Assembly (NCBI GenBank): GCA_002352105.1
Contig: DEHV01000039.1
Span: forward strand, 78,559-142,558
Origin: Chitinophagaceae bacterium UBA2791
GTDB lineage: Bacteria > Bacteroidota > Bacteroidia > Chitinophagales > Chitinophagaceae
Length of the DNA: 64,000 nt
Reading direction: 5' to 3'
Shown: positions 34,502 to 42,879 of the stretch, one piece after another
How the letters are laid out: every line of letters begins with the position of its first letter
Numbering within the stretch: the first letter of the stretch is position 1
Made by a program: the position numbers and the translations under genes
Notes under the pieces: model-generated
Seen by the model: only the letters and a program-made list of their open reading frames with translations
What the model was told of the DNA's origin: nothing
Databases searched by the model: none

Positions 34502-36043
34502 ATGCTGGTCAAAACATTCGGGAGCGCCGTATACGGAGTGGAAGCCATTACCATCGTCATTGAGGTCAATGTGATGCCGGGGACAGATTATTTTATTGTG
34601 GGATTGCCTGATATCGCCATAAGGGAAAGCATCAGGCGGATAGAGAGCGCCATCAAGACAAACGGCTACCATATGCCGCGAACCAAGCTGATCGTCAACC
34701 TATCGCCGGCCAATATCAAAAAAAGCGGCTCCGCATTTGATCTTCCTATTGCGATCGGCGCGCTGGCGGCAACGGGTCAACTGCCCAATGCAGACAGGCT
34801 GAACGACTATATGATCATGGGAGAACTTAACCTCGACGGAACGGTTCAGCCCATACGAGGAGCATTGCCGATGGCCGTCACTGCCAGGAAAGAGAACTAC
34901 AAGGGATTTATGCTTCCCCTGCAAAATGCCCGGGAAGCGGGGATAGTGGCCGAGCTGGATGTGTACGGCATTAAGCATTTGAATGAAGCGATCAGCTTTT
35001 TCAGGCATGAGGGGTCGATTCAGAAAACGACCGCGCAGGCAAGGGAGGAATGGGGTCGATCGCCCGCTGAAACGGATGTTGATTTTTCGGAAGTGAAGGG
35101 TCAGGCCAACATCAAAAGGGCCCTCGAGATTGCCGCGGCTGGAGGGCATAACGCCATCCTGATCGGTCCGCCGGGCGCGGGCAAAACCATGCTGGCCAAA
35201 CGTCTACCCTCCATCCTTCCCCCGCTTTCCCTGGAGGAAGCCCTGGAGACCACCAAGATACATTCTGTTGCCGGCAAACTCCCGGAGCAGGCCGCCCTTA
35301 TTTCAAGCAGACCATTCCGGGCGCCGCACCATTCGCTTAGCCATACCGCCCTGGTAGGCGGCGGTTCCATACCGCAACCCGGGGAGATCTCGCTGGCGCA
35401 CAATGGCGTATTGTTCCTGGATGAGCTGCCCGAATTCCAACGAATGGCCCTGGAAGTCATGCGACAGCCGATGGAGGAAAGAAAAATTGCCATTTCAAGG
35501 GCTAAGATGGTGGTAGAGTTCCCGGCCAGTTTTATGTTGCTGGCGTCCATGAACCCCTGCCCCTGTGGGTTTTATAATCACCCCGATAAAGCATGCGTTT
35601 GCCCCCCGGGCGCCGTGCGCAAATACCTGAACAGGATTTCCGGACCGCTGCTGGACCGGATAGACCTGCAGGTGGAAGTAACGCCCGTCTCCTTCTCCGA
35701 ACTCTCTGCCAGTCAACCCGGCGAACGGTCCGCCGATATCCGCGACAGGGTGATCAACGCAAGAACAATACAAGGCGCCAGATATGCCGGGTACCAGGGA
35801 ATTTATGCCAATGCCGCGATCCCTTCGCGGATATTAAAACAAACCTGCGCCATTGATGCAGCGGGTCATCGCCTGCTGAAAACGGCAATGGATAAATTAA
35901 AACTATCCGCCCGGGCATACGACCGCATCTTAAAAGTAAGCCGTACCATTGCCGACCTTGACCGGCAGGAGCGGATCCTCCCCCAACACCTGGCGGAAGC
36001 CATCCAGTACAGGAGCCTGGACAGGGAAGGCTGGGCCGGTTAA
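34502..36043 (+). CDS. YifB-family Mg-chelatase-like AAA+ ATPase (ComM-like)
   Basis: 513 residues from the ATG at 34502; a TTG four codons earlier is a weaker start. The N-terminal domain is ChlI-like (GLPDIAIRESIRRIESAIKTNGY, KLIVNLSPANIKKSGSAFDLPIAIGAL). The AAA+ core has IGPPGAGKTMLAKRLPSILP (Walker A), GVLFLDELPEF (Walker B) and a Cys-rich stretch MNPCPCGFYNHPDKACVCPP, then ISGPLLDRIDLQVE. In naturally competent bacteria the related ComM is a branch-migration helicase that helps integrate foreign DNA. It is a stand-alone gene after the aminopeptidase. Confidence 0.93.
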   Translation: MLVKTFGSAVYGVEAITIVIEVNVMPGTDYFIVGLPDIAIRESIRRIESAIKTNGYHMPRTKLIVNLSPANIKKSGSAFDLPIAIGALAATGQLPNADRLNDYMIMGELNLDGTVQPIRGALPMAVTARKENYKGFMLPLQNAREAGIVAELDVYGIKHLNEAISFFRHEGSIQKTTAQAREEWGRSPAETDVDFSEVKGQANIKRALEIAAAGGHNAILIGPPGAGKTMLAKRLPSILPPLSLEEALETTKIHSVAGKLPEQAALISSRPFRAPHHSLSHTALVGGGSIPQPGEISLAHNGVLFLDELPEFQRMALEVMRQPMEERKIAISRAKMVVEFPASFMLLASMNPCPCGFYNHPDKACVCPPGAVRKYLNRISGPLLDRIDLQVEVTPVSFSELSASQPGERSADIRDRVINARTIQGARYAGYQGIYANAAIPSRILKQTCAIDAAGHRLLKTAMDKLKLSARAYDRILKVSRTIADLDRQERILPQHLAEAIQYRSLDREGWAG

Positions 36044-36112
36044 AAATTTGGCAGCGATGCATATCCCGTTTTTGCTTTAAGCCAGACAGTATACAAAGTT
36101 GAGAAAGCGTAG

Positions 36113-36171
36113 CGACGCTCCAAATTTTTATCAGCGGCCGTATAAAGCGTTAGGGCCGAAACCAGGTCGCT
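36113..36171 (-). repeat. Intergenic repeat family 2, copy 1
   Basis: Bounded by GCGAC and GTCGC. Its reverse complement aligns with 63086-63146 over about 55 bp with the shared blocks GCGAC-n-n-GGTTTC-GCC-TAACGC, ATA-G-CCG and GATAAAAA. It is non-coding and lies about 60 bp upstream of the ABC transporter gene. Confidence 0.7.
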
Positions 36172-36226
36172 GCCTGAAAAGGAGCCGCTTTCAGAATTAC
36201 ATTTTTTCCCGAACTTGTAGTTGATT

Positions 36227-38041
36227 ATGAAGATCCTTCTATTTTATCTCCGGCCGTATAAATGGCTGGTGGCGCTTACCATGTTTCTTGCGGCCGTCAA
36301 CACAGGCTTCGCCTTAATGGACCCCATCATCTTTGGAGAACTGGTCAGGCTGGCTACGAACTACAGCTTTAACAACGCTCAATATGCGGATAACAATCAT
36401 TTTTTCTGGTCATTTTCCCCGAAATCGCCGGGGGTGGTTTTCCTGCTGCTTGGGTCAATAGGGGTGGCGATGGTGAGCCGGCTGGCCAAAAACTTCCAGG
36501 ATTATTTCCTTAACGTGATCGTTCAGAAATTTGGCGCCAAGGTCTTCACCGACGGCTTAAAGCACGCCATGACGCTTCCTTATATGGAGTTCGAAGATCA
36601 GCGAAGCGGGGAGACCCTCAGCGTTCTTCAAAAGGTGCGCACTGACACGGAAAGGTTCATGAACTATTTCATCAATATCCTGTTCGGCGTGCTGATCGGC
36701 GTGCTGTTTGTTTGCATATACGCCGCCATCTATATCCACTGGACCATCCCGGTCGCCTATTTTGCAGGCATTTTTTTACTGACCGCCATCACCAATGCCC
36801 TGAGCAAAAAGATCAAGTCGATACAGAAATCGATCGTTTCCCAAACGACCGCCCTCGCCGGCAGCACAACAGAGTCGCTGCGCAATATTGAGCTGGTGAA
36901 AAGCCTGGGGCTGACCGGACAGGAAGTGGAACGACTGAACAAGAACACCTATAAGATCCTGGGCCTCGAACTCACAAAGGTAAAACGCATCAGAAGCATC
37001 AGCTTTATACAGGGCACTTTTGTGAATACCCTGCGGCAGGTCATCCTGTTTATCCTGATGTGGCTGATCTTTCGCAATGTGATGGACGCAGGGCAACTGG
37101 TGAGCATGCAGATATTCTCCTTTTTTGTATTCGGCCCCTTGCAGGAGATCGGGAATATCATCATCTCCTACCGCGAAGCGGAAGCGTCCTTAAACAATTT
37201 TAACGAGTTAATGAGCAAGAAGCCCGAGCCTCAGCCCTTACACCCCAGGCGATTGGGGGAGATCAATACCCTGGAGTTCCGTTCGGTGGGATTTAAACAC
37301 CAGACGGCCCAGCAAAAAGCGATCAACAATATAAGTTTTGAAGTGAAGACCGGGGAAACCATCGCTTTTGTGGGCCCTTCAGGCGCGGGCAAATCCACCC
37401 TGATGAAATTACTGGCGGGGCTCTACCGGCCCCAGGAAGGAAGCATCCTGTACAATGGCATTGATGAAAACTCCATCAATTATGACGACCTGCGCAACCA
37501 GATCGGCTTCGTCACCCAGGACACCCAACTGTTCTCAGGATCTATTAAAGAGAACCTGCTGTTTGTCAACCCGGCCGCTACGGAAGAAGAACTCAGCGAG
37601 GTATTGCATAAAGCCTCCTGCACGGGGCTGCTGGAAAGAGCGGAAAAAGGCCTGGATACCATGATCGGCGAAGGCGGATTAAAATTATCGGGAGGCGAAA
37701 AACAAAGGCTTTCCATCGCCCGCGCGTTGTTGCGCAAACCCAGGTTATTGCTGTTCGACGAAGCCACTTCCTCTCTCGATTCATTAACGGAAGAGGAGAT
37801 CACCAATACCATTATCGAAGTGTCTTCGCTAAAATACCAGATCAGCATCATCATCGCCCACCGGCTATCCACCATTATGCATGCCGACCGCATCTATGTG
37901 CTGGAAAAAGGCGATGTGGTGGAAATGGGAACCCATGAAAAACTGATCGGGGAAAAAGGCCTGTACTATGCCATGTGGAGGCAACAGATCGGGGAACGCA
38001 GGAAACTGGCCGCAGGATCCGGGGTACAAACCATCCAATAA
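36227..38041 (+). CDS. ABC exporter, fused permease and ATPase
   Basis: 604 residues from the ATG at 36227; a TTG two codons earlier is the other possible start. Six transmembrane helices fill residues 1-310. The nucleotide-binding domain has FVGPSGAGKSTLMKLL (Walker A), IGFVTQDTQLFSGSI (Q-loop), KLSGGEKQRLSIARALL (signature), LLLFDEATSSLDS (Walker B) and IIIAHRLSTI (H-loop). It works as a homo- or heterodimer in the inner membrane. The class includes MsbA-like lipid flippases and peptide or drug exporters. Substrate cannot be told from the sequence, and no accessory genes are adjacent. Confidence 0.93.
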   Translation: MKILLFYLRPYKWLVALTMFLAAVNTGFALMDPIIFGELVRLATNYSFNNAQYADNNHFFWSFSPKSPGVVFLLLGSIGVAMVSRLAKNFQDYFLNVIVQKFGAKVFTDGLKHAMTLPYMEFEDQRSGETLSVLQKVRTDTERFMNYFINILFGVLIGVLFVCIYAAIYIHWTIPVAYFAGIFLLTAITNALSKKIKSIQKSIVSQTTALAGSTTESLRNIELVKSLGLTGQEVERLNKNTYKILGLELTKVKRIRSISFIQGTFVNTLRQVILFILMWLIFRNVMDAGQLVSMQIFSFFVFGPLQEIGNIIISYREAEASLNNFNELMSKKPEPQPLHPRRLGEINTLEFRSVGFKHQTAQQKAINNISFEVKTGETIAFVGPSGAGKSTLMKLLAGLYRPQEGSILYNGIDENSINYDDLRNQIGFVTQDTQLFSGSIKENLLFVNPAATEEELSEVLHKASCTGLLERAEKGLDTMIGEGGLKLSGGEKQRLSIARALLRKPRLLLFDEATSSLDSLTEEEITNTIIEVSSLKYQISIIIAHRLSTIMHADRIYVLEKGDVVEMGTHEKLIGEKGLYYAMWRQQIGERRKLAAGSGVQTIQ

Positions 38042-38342
38042 AAGCCCCACTAAAGATCAACCACTGGAACTGAGGATCGGAGATTGTCAAATGCTATAAG
38101 GTATCCCATAAAAACCCGGACAGGGGTCAACCGGGAGGGAGGAGTTGTCGCGCGTAAAAAAGAAAACGCACATCTCCTAACAATTTTCGGGGAGACCCTA
38201 AAAATAACGAGCCGGAAAGCTCCGGCTCATTCTAGTTATCAGAAAAAGGTTAGTAAGTAATGGTAAAACGCGTAATGGCGTTGTAATATTATATAAAAAT
38301 TAGAAATATTTAAAAAATATAACGAGCTCTTTCTCCACAACC
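38042..38342. other. Gene-free stretch between convergent ABC transporter and thiolase genes
   Basis: 301 bp. Apart from the hairpin at 38209-38228, nothing is recognisable. Confidence 0.6.
38201..38228 (-). terminator. Terminator for the thiolase gene
   Basis: GAGCCGGA (38209-38216) and TCCGGCTC (38221-38228) form a perfect 8-bp stem with an AAGC loop. Read on the minus strand the stem is followed by GTTATTTTTAGG, so it terminates leftward transcription about 115 nt past the thiolase stop. Confidence 0.65.
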
Positions 38343-39521
38343 TCAGGAAATATTCTCTATAATACCCGCAATACCCTGCCCCCCGCCGACGCAGGCGGTA
38401 ACAATGCCATATTTTTTATTCAGTCTTTTCATGTCCTGGATGAGCTGGATCGTTAGCTTGCAACCCGTGCACCCCAACGGATGCCCCAGCGCAATCGCGC
38501 CGCCGTTAATATTTACCTTGTCGGGATCAAGGTCCAGCTCCCGGATCACAGCAAGCGATTGAGAAGCAAAAGCTTCGTTCAACTCAATAAGATCGATCTG
38601 GCTTAGCTTCATTCCGGCCTGCTTCAACACTTTTGGAACGGCTTCAACAGGACCGATACCCATAACGCGGGGATGCACGCCCGCGCTAACGCAGTTCACC
38701 AAACGCGCAATAGGCTTCAATCCCAGCTCTCTGATCATCCGCTCGCTCATCACGATCACGAAAGCGGCGCCATCAGAGGTCTGCGAAGAATTGCCGGCGG
38801 TTACGCTTCCGCCAACTGCAAATACGGGTTTTAACCTGGCCAGCGCTTCCCTGCTGGTATCCTTACGGGGACCCTCATCCGTATCTACGGTATAGGTTCT
38901 TGTCTTGCGCTTTCCTTTTTCATCCACATATACCTGTTCCACAGAAATGGGCAGTATGCCCGATTTAAAAAACCCGTTTGAAATGGCGTTGATCGCCTTT
39001 TGATGCGATTGATAAGAGAACTCATCCTGGTCTTCCCGGCTGATCGCATACTCTTTGGCAACCGCTTCCGCCGTCAACCCCATATTTAGATAATAATCGG
39101 GTTCGTCGCTCGCAATGGAATAGGCGGGGACCGTTTTCCATCCGGAGGTAGGCACCAGGCTCATGCTTTCGGCGCCTCCGGCAACGATACAATCTGCCAG
39201 CCCGGTCCGTATTTTTGCCGTGGCTATGGCAATCGCTTCCAGCCCCGATGCGCAATACCGGTTGATCGTCATCCCCGGCGCCTGGTAGCCCAATGCGCGG
39301 GCGGCAATGATCCGGCCGACCTGCAATCCCTGCTCCGCTTCAGGCACCGCATTGCCTACGATCACATCATCCACCCGTTTTGCATGCAGCTGTGGAACAG
39401 AAGCCATCAATCCGGCAATCACCTGGATGGCCAGATCATCGGGCCTGTAAAACCTGAAGCCGCCTTTTTTGGCCTTGCCGACGGCCGACCTGTACCCTGC
39501 TACAATATATGCTTCCTGCAT
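38343..39521 (-). CDS. Thiolase (acetyl-CoA C-acyltransferase)
   Basis: 392 residues from the ATG at 39521; the frame extends upstream to 39593 but homologs begin [16 protein letters not shown]. Thiolase motifs are intact: the acyl-accepting Cys in [39 protein letters not shown] with the catalytic His, and [12 protein letters not shown] with the second catalytic Cys. It cleaves 3-ketoacyl-CoA in beta-oxidation or condenses acetyl-CoA. No other beta-oxidation gene is adjacent, so the physiological direction is unclear. Convergent with the ABC transporter. Confidence 0.95.
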   Translation of the reverse strand: MQEAYIVAGYRSAVGKAKKGGFRFYRPDDLAIQVIAGLMASVPQLHAKRVDDVIVGNAVPEAEQGLQVGRIIAARALGYQAPGMTINRYCASGLEAIAIATAKIRTGLADCIVAGGAESMSLVPTSGWKTVPAYSIASDEPDYYLNMGLTAEAVAKEYAISREDQDEFSYQSHQKAINAISNGFFKSGILPISVEQVYVDEKGKRKTRTYTVDTDEGPRKDTSREALARLKPVFAVGGSVTAGNSSQTSDGAAFVIVMSERMIRELGLKPIARLVNCVSAGVHPRVMGIGPVEAVPKVLKQAGMKLSQIDLIELNEAFASQSLAVIRELDLDPDKVNINGGAIALGHPLGCTGCKLTIQLIQDMKRLNKKYGIVTACVGGGQGIAGIIENIS

Positions 39522-39626
39522 AGTAAATGAATTAATGGACAATGTATAAAACGATCGCGTATAACAGCCCTGCGCGCTTGCCGGACAGGACAATATTAAA
39601 ATAGTTGTTTATGCAACTTTATACCT

Positions 39627-39657
39627 CAAAGTTAAAAATTCGCGGCAACAATTCAAA
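39627..39657 (-). promoter_or_regulatory. Thiolase promoter
   Basis: On the minus strand TTTG, 19 nt, then TAACTTTG: an exact match to the Bacteroidota -33/-7 consensus, with the -7 box 106 nt upstream of the ATG. Confidence 0.65.
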
Positions 39658-39675
39658 AATTAACGCGACCAGGGA

Positions 39676-39700
39676 GCGAAGCATTTGCATTCCTATCCGC
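39676..39700 (+). repeat. Possible leader repeat family 1 core upstream of pyrD
   Basis: GCGAAGCATTTGC occurs here in the sense of pyrD, as in copy A. No further part of the element is evident. Confidence 0.3.
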
Positions 39701-39787
39701 CCGTAAAACCGATGCCGGCCGATACGCAATATCTCTGCAACGCCGTTCGAATACTTGCCCTGAATAATAATTATCTTCGCCTGAATT

Positions 39788-40888
39788 ATGTACAGACTGC
39801 TGCGCAAAATACTATTTTGTATTCCTCCCGAAGAGGCGCATCATTTTTCAATGAGCAGCCTTATGGTAGCCGGTAAACTGCCCGGCGTCAGAAATATCTT
39901 TGGTTACCGTACGCCTCCCGGCGCCGGCTTACAAAAGCAGGCATTCGGACTGCAATTCATCAACCCGGTCGGACTAGCAGCGGGCTTTGACAAGAATGCT
40001 TTATTTCTGAATGAACTGGAGCAAATAGGATTTGGCTTTATTGAGATCGGCACGGTAACCCCCAGACCGCAGGCGGGAAACGATAAGCCGCGCCTGTTCA
40101 GGGTGCCGGAACACCAGGCGCTCATTAACCGGATGGGCTTTAACAACGACGGGGTGAAAGCCATCGCGGAAAGAATAAGAACCTGGAGAAACAAAAAAAA
40201 GCAAACCCCCGGCAATGGGGATACGGCGCCGGAGCCGGCAGTCCCGGGCGCATTAATCATAGGAGGAAATATTGGCAAGAACAAGGACACGCCCAATGAA
40301 AATGCCTGGAAGGACTATGAAATATGTTTCCGGGAGTTGTTCGATTGCGTAGACTATTTTGTGGTCAACGTCAGCTCGCCGAATACGCCGGGCCTTCGCG
40401 AGTTGCAGGAAAAGGATTCGCTGAATAAGATCCTTTCTCATCTGCAAACGATCAACCGGCAACAGGAAGCGCCCAAACCCCTGCTCCTGAAAATCGCTCC
40501 CGATCTTAGCCCCGACCAGATCAACGATGTGCTGGACCTGGCCATGGAGATAAAGCTGGACGGATTGGTGGTCGCCAATACCACGATAAGCCGGGAAGGT
40601 CTGCATAAACTGTCGCCGGAAAAGATCAAGGGAATAGGTCCGGGCGGATTAAGCGGCAGGCCGTTAAAAGAAAGGTCCACCGAGATGGTCAGGTATATCC
40701 ACGAAAAAACAAAGGGCGGCATTCCCATTATCGCCTCCGGGGGAATCTTCACCGCCGACGACGCCATTGAAAAACTGGAAGCCGGCGCCGCCCTGATACA
40801 GGTATGGACAGGCTTTATTTATCAGGGGCCGGGAATCGTTAAAGATATCTGCAAGGGATTGACAAAAAACATAAAAAAGCAGTCCTGA
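39788..40888 (+). CDS. pyrD: Dihydroorotate dehydrogenase (quinone), class 2
   Basis: 366 residues. Oxidises dihydroorotate to orotate, passing electrons through FMN to the quinone pool. The N-terminal helix pair (YRLLRKILFCIPPEEAHHFS) is the membrane-associating extension of class 2. FMN and substrate motifs are NPVGLAAGFDKNA, EIGTVTPRPQAGNDKPRLFR, NRMGFNN, NVSSPNTPGLR, LLKIAPDLS, VVANTTI, GGLSGRPL and IIASGGIFTADDA. A short low-complexity insert (KKKQTPGNGD...PEPAVPG) lies before LIIGGNIGKNK. pyrC is encoded 9 kb away, not in the same operon. Confidence 0.96.
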   Translation: MYRLLRKILFCIPPEEAHHFSMSSLMVAGKLPGVRNIFGYRTPPGAGLQKQAFGLQFINPVGLAAGFDKNALFLNELEQIGFGFIEIGTVTPRPQAGNDKPRLFRVPEHQALINRMGFNNDGVKAIAERIRTWRNKKKQTPGNGDTAPEPAVPGALIIGGNIGKNKDTPNENAWKDYEICFRELFDCVDYFVVNVSSPNTPGLRELQEKDSLNKILSHLQTINRQQEAPKPLLLKIAPDLSPDQINDVLDLAMEIKLDGLVVANTTISREGLHKLSPEKIKGIGPGGLSGRPLKERSTEMVRYIHEKTKGGIPIIASGGIFTADDAIEKLEAGAALIQVWTGFIYQGPGIVKDICKGLTKNIKKQS

Positions 40889-41069
40889 AAAACCGCCCTG
40901 CGCTTTGCCCGGTGACTGGGAGATCATATCAGCGACCCATAAACGAAAATACAATATATGTATTTTGCCGCTTCAATTGCCATTCCGGGATGCGCAATAA
41001 AGGATCGTAATTGCACGATCAAAGCATCGGGCCCGATGGAAAGATTACCCGTCTGCGCAACCTAAAGGA

Positions 41070-41642
41070 TCACAATTGCAGGCCTACGAAGGGGCCGATA
41101 TAACTTACCTGGTCGTAGGCCTTAAATATCGCCGCCCTGATGCCCAGCGACAATCCGGAATCGGGCAACCGAAAGGCGTATTCGCCGGAAACATTGACTC
41201 CCGTCGCCCTTCCCTTCCCATCCTGGATCGGCCAGCTTGCGCTTTTATTATCGCCTTCCCCATGTATTACCGGGTAAGAACGCCTTATATTATAAAAAGA
41301 AAAAGAATAGCCTAAGCCCAGCCTGATCATATGAACCTCGTTTTTCACCGGCAGGAAATAAACGCTCATGTCCAGCGTGGTCGCCCTGGTATACTCTTTT
41401 ACCAGGGGAGTGCGCGGAGTACCAGATAGGTCTATACGCTGCAGGCCGACCGCCCCGTCGAGATAGTCATTAAGAGAACGGGAGAACTCGCCCCGTATGG
41501 CATACCCGTTAAGTCCGGGAAAATCATGGGTATACCCTGCTCCTATGCGAAGCGTTCCCAGGCCCTCATTGTATTCATTGCTAAACTGCGCCTGGCTGAA
41601 CAAGGCTAAAAAAAGCGGCAAAAAAACAAGCATTTTTTTCAT
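41070..41642 (-). CDS. Small outer-membrane beta-barrel protein of unknown function
   Basis: 190 residues with signal peptide MKKMLVFLPLFLALFSQAQ. The mature part is a succession of amphipathic strands with turns (GTLRIGAGYTHDFPGL, YAIRGEFSRSLNDYLDGAV, HMIRLGLGYSFSFYNI, GVNVSGEYAFRL, SLGIRAAIF) and closes with YIGPFVGLQL, as expected of a small eight-stranded barrel. No sorting domain or enzyme motif. It faces away from pyrD and stands alone. Confidence 0.78.
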   Translation of the reverse strand: MKKMLVFLPLFLALFSQAQFSNEYNEGLGTLRIGAGYTHDFPGLNGYAIRGEFSRSLNDYLDGAVGLQRIDLSGTPRTPLVKEYTRATTLDMSVYFLPVKNEVHMIRLGLGYSFSFYNIRRSYPVIHGEGDNKSASWPIQDGKGRATGVNVSGEYAFRLPDSGLSLGIRAAIFKAYDQVSYIGPFVGLQL

Positions 41643-42088
41643 GGTTCGGATTTAATCATTTATCGGTTTGAACGCCTCAGCCTCTATACAATAAAAACAC
41701 TTTATCATAAACGTTATACTGTTTTAACCCGGCAGGCAAGCCGCTCTTTTAAATAGAGCAAAGCCTGCCTGGAACGATCATTCCTTTTGCTTTTATACAG
41801 GCCAATAAACCCTAAGGGCTCCATTCGCGTTTGCGGCTAGCCCGACAACGCGCTGAATGCCGCCCTGCAAGGGGCCTGGTTCAATCCAGTCTCACGAAAC
41901 GCTTCGCAAAAACGCCACCTGTTATCGCGATAGCCTTCCGTCAGGCATATCCTTAAAAAAAGGGGTAAAATTTTTCTATAAACGCTTGTTAATTAAAGGG
42001 ATGCCGCGCCGTCCATAATTCCATGCCGCGGTATGCAGCATCAAAATAGAAATAAAATTTCGTAACTCATAGCGCGGCAGGAAAAAAA
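41643..42088. other. Gene-free stretch with a long hairpin
   Basis: 446 bp between the barrel gene and rsmE. It contains the nested stem-loop at 41731-41769. On the minus strand near 41890-41910 is GCGAAGCGTTTCGTGAGAC, which recalls the GCGAAGCATT-TGAGAC core of leader repeat copy B. No other gene or clear promoter was found. Confidence 0.5.
41731..41769. repeat. Nested inverted repeat / RNA hairpin
   Basis: GGCAGGC (41731-41737) pairs with GCCTGCC (41763-41769); inside it GCTCT pairs with AGAGC. It lies about 90 nt upstream of the barrel gene start. It could be a leader structure or a terminator of an unseen transcript. Confidence 0.5.
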
Positions 42089-42796
42089 TCAAAATACCCT
42101 GAATACCGTTGCCGCAACCATGCCCGCCGTTTCCGTTCTCAGCCTCGAACTCCCCAGGGAAACGCCATCAAAACCGCGGGCGGCGGCCAGTTGAACCTCG
42201 GAGGGAGTAAAATCGCCTTCCGGACCGACCAGGATGAGATGGGAAGACAGGGTATGGTCAAACAGGTCTGCCAGGTTTCTTTTTTGCCCATCCATGCAAT
42301 GGGCAATAAATCGCTGGTCCTGCGAAGCTTCGGAAACCGCTGTTAAAAAAGAAGATGCGGGATGGAGCTCGGGAAGCCAGACCTGCCGGCTCTGGAGCAT
42401 GGCGCTGATACAGATGTTCACAAAACGCTCCCGACGGAAATATTGCTTTTCCGTTCTTTCGCAAAGCAGGGGGATAATGGACGCAATCCCCAGTTCCGCG
42501 GCCTTTTCCAGGAACCACTCAAAACGGCTGCTATTTTTGACAAGGGAGATGGCGATAGAAGCATGGCTGCCCTGGCGGGGAATGAATTGAACATCAAGGG
42601 CCCTCACGCTGCAGTATTTTTTTCTCGCCTCCGTGATCTCCGCTTTCGCCAGCCCGCCCCTTCCATCGGTTAGGTAAAGCCGTTGCCCTTCCGTCATACG
42701 GAGCGATTGCACGGCATGTTTGGCATTATCCTCATCAAGAAGCAGCTCTTCGTTTGCTTCAGGCGCTTTTGGAACGAAAAAAAATGGAAGATTCAT
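42089..42796 (-). CDS. rsmE: 16S rRNA (uracil-1498-N3)-methyltransferase
   Basis: 235 residues. Methylates U1498 of 16S rRNA in the decoding region with SAM. The N-terminal PUA-like part has HAVQSLRMTEGQRLYLTDGRGG, and the SPOUT-type knot domain carries ISLVKNSSRFEWFLEKAAELGIASIIPLLCERTE in outline (residues 85-120), LILVGPEGDFTPSEV and SLGSSRLRTETAGMVA, the deep trefoil-knot SAM site. Cytosolic. About 80 bp downstream of the dnaB stop on the same strand. Confidence 0.95.
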   Translation of the reverse strand: MNLPFFFVPKAPEANEELLLDEDNAKHAVQSLRMTEGQRLYLTDGRGGLAKAEITEARKKYCSVRALDVQFIPRQGSHASIAISLVKNSSRFEWFLEKAAELGIASIIPLLCERTEKQYFRRERFVNICISAMLQSRQVWLPELHPASSFLTAVSEASQDQRFIAHCMDGQKRNLADLFDHTLSSHLILVGPEGDFTPSEVQLAAARGFDGVSLGSSRLRTETAGMVAATVFRVF

Positions 42797-42879
42797 GATC
42801 TGTTTAAAGCCCGTCGGCGCCAGGCATGCCGGCAGAACCTTTCCCTTTGAATAAATGAAGAAATTGGCAATCCTTTGGT

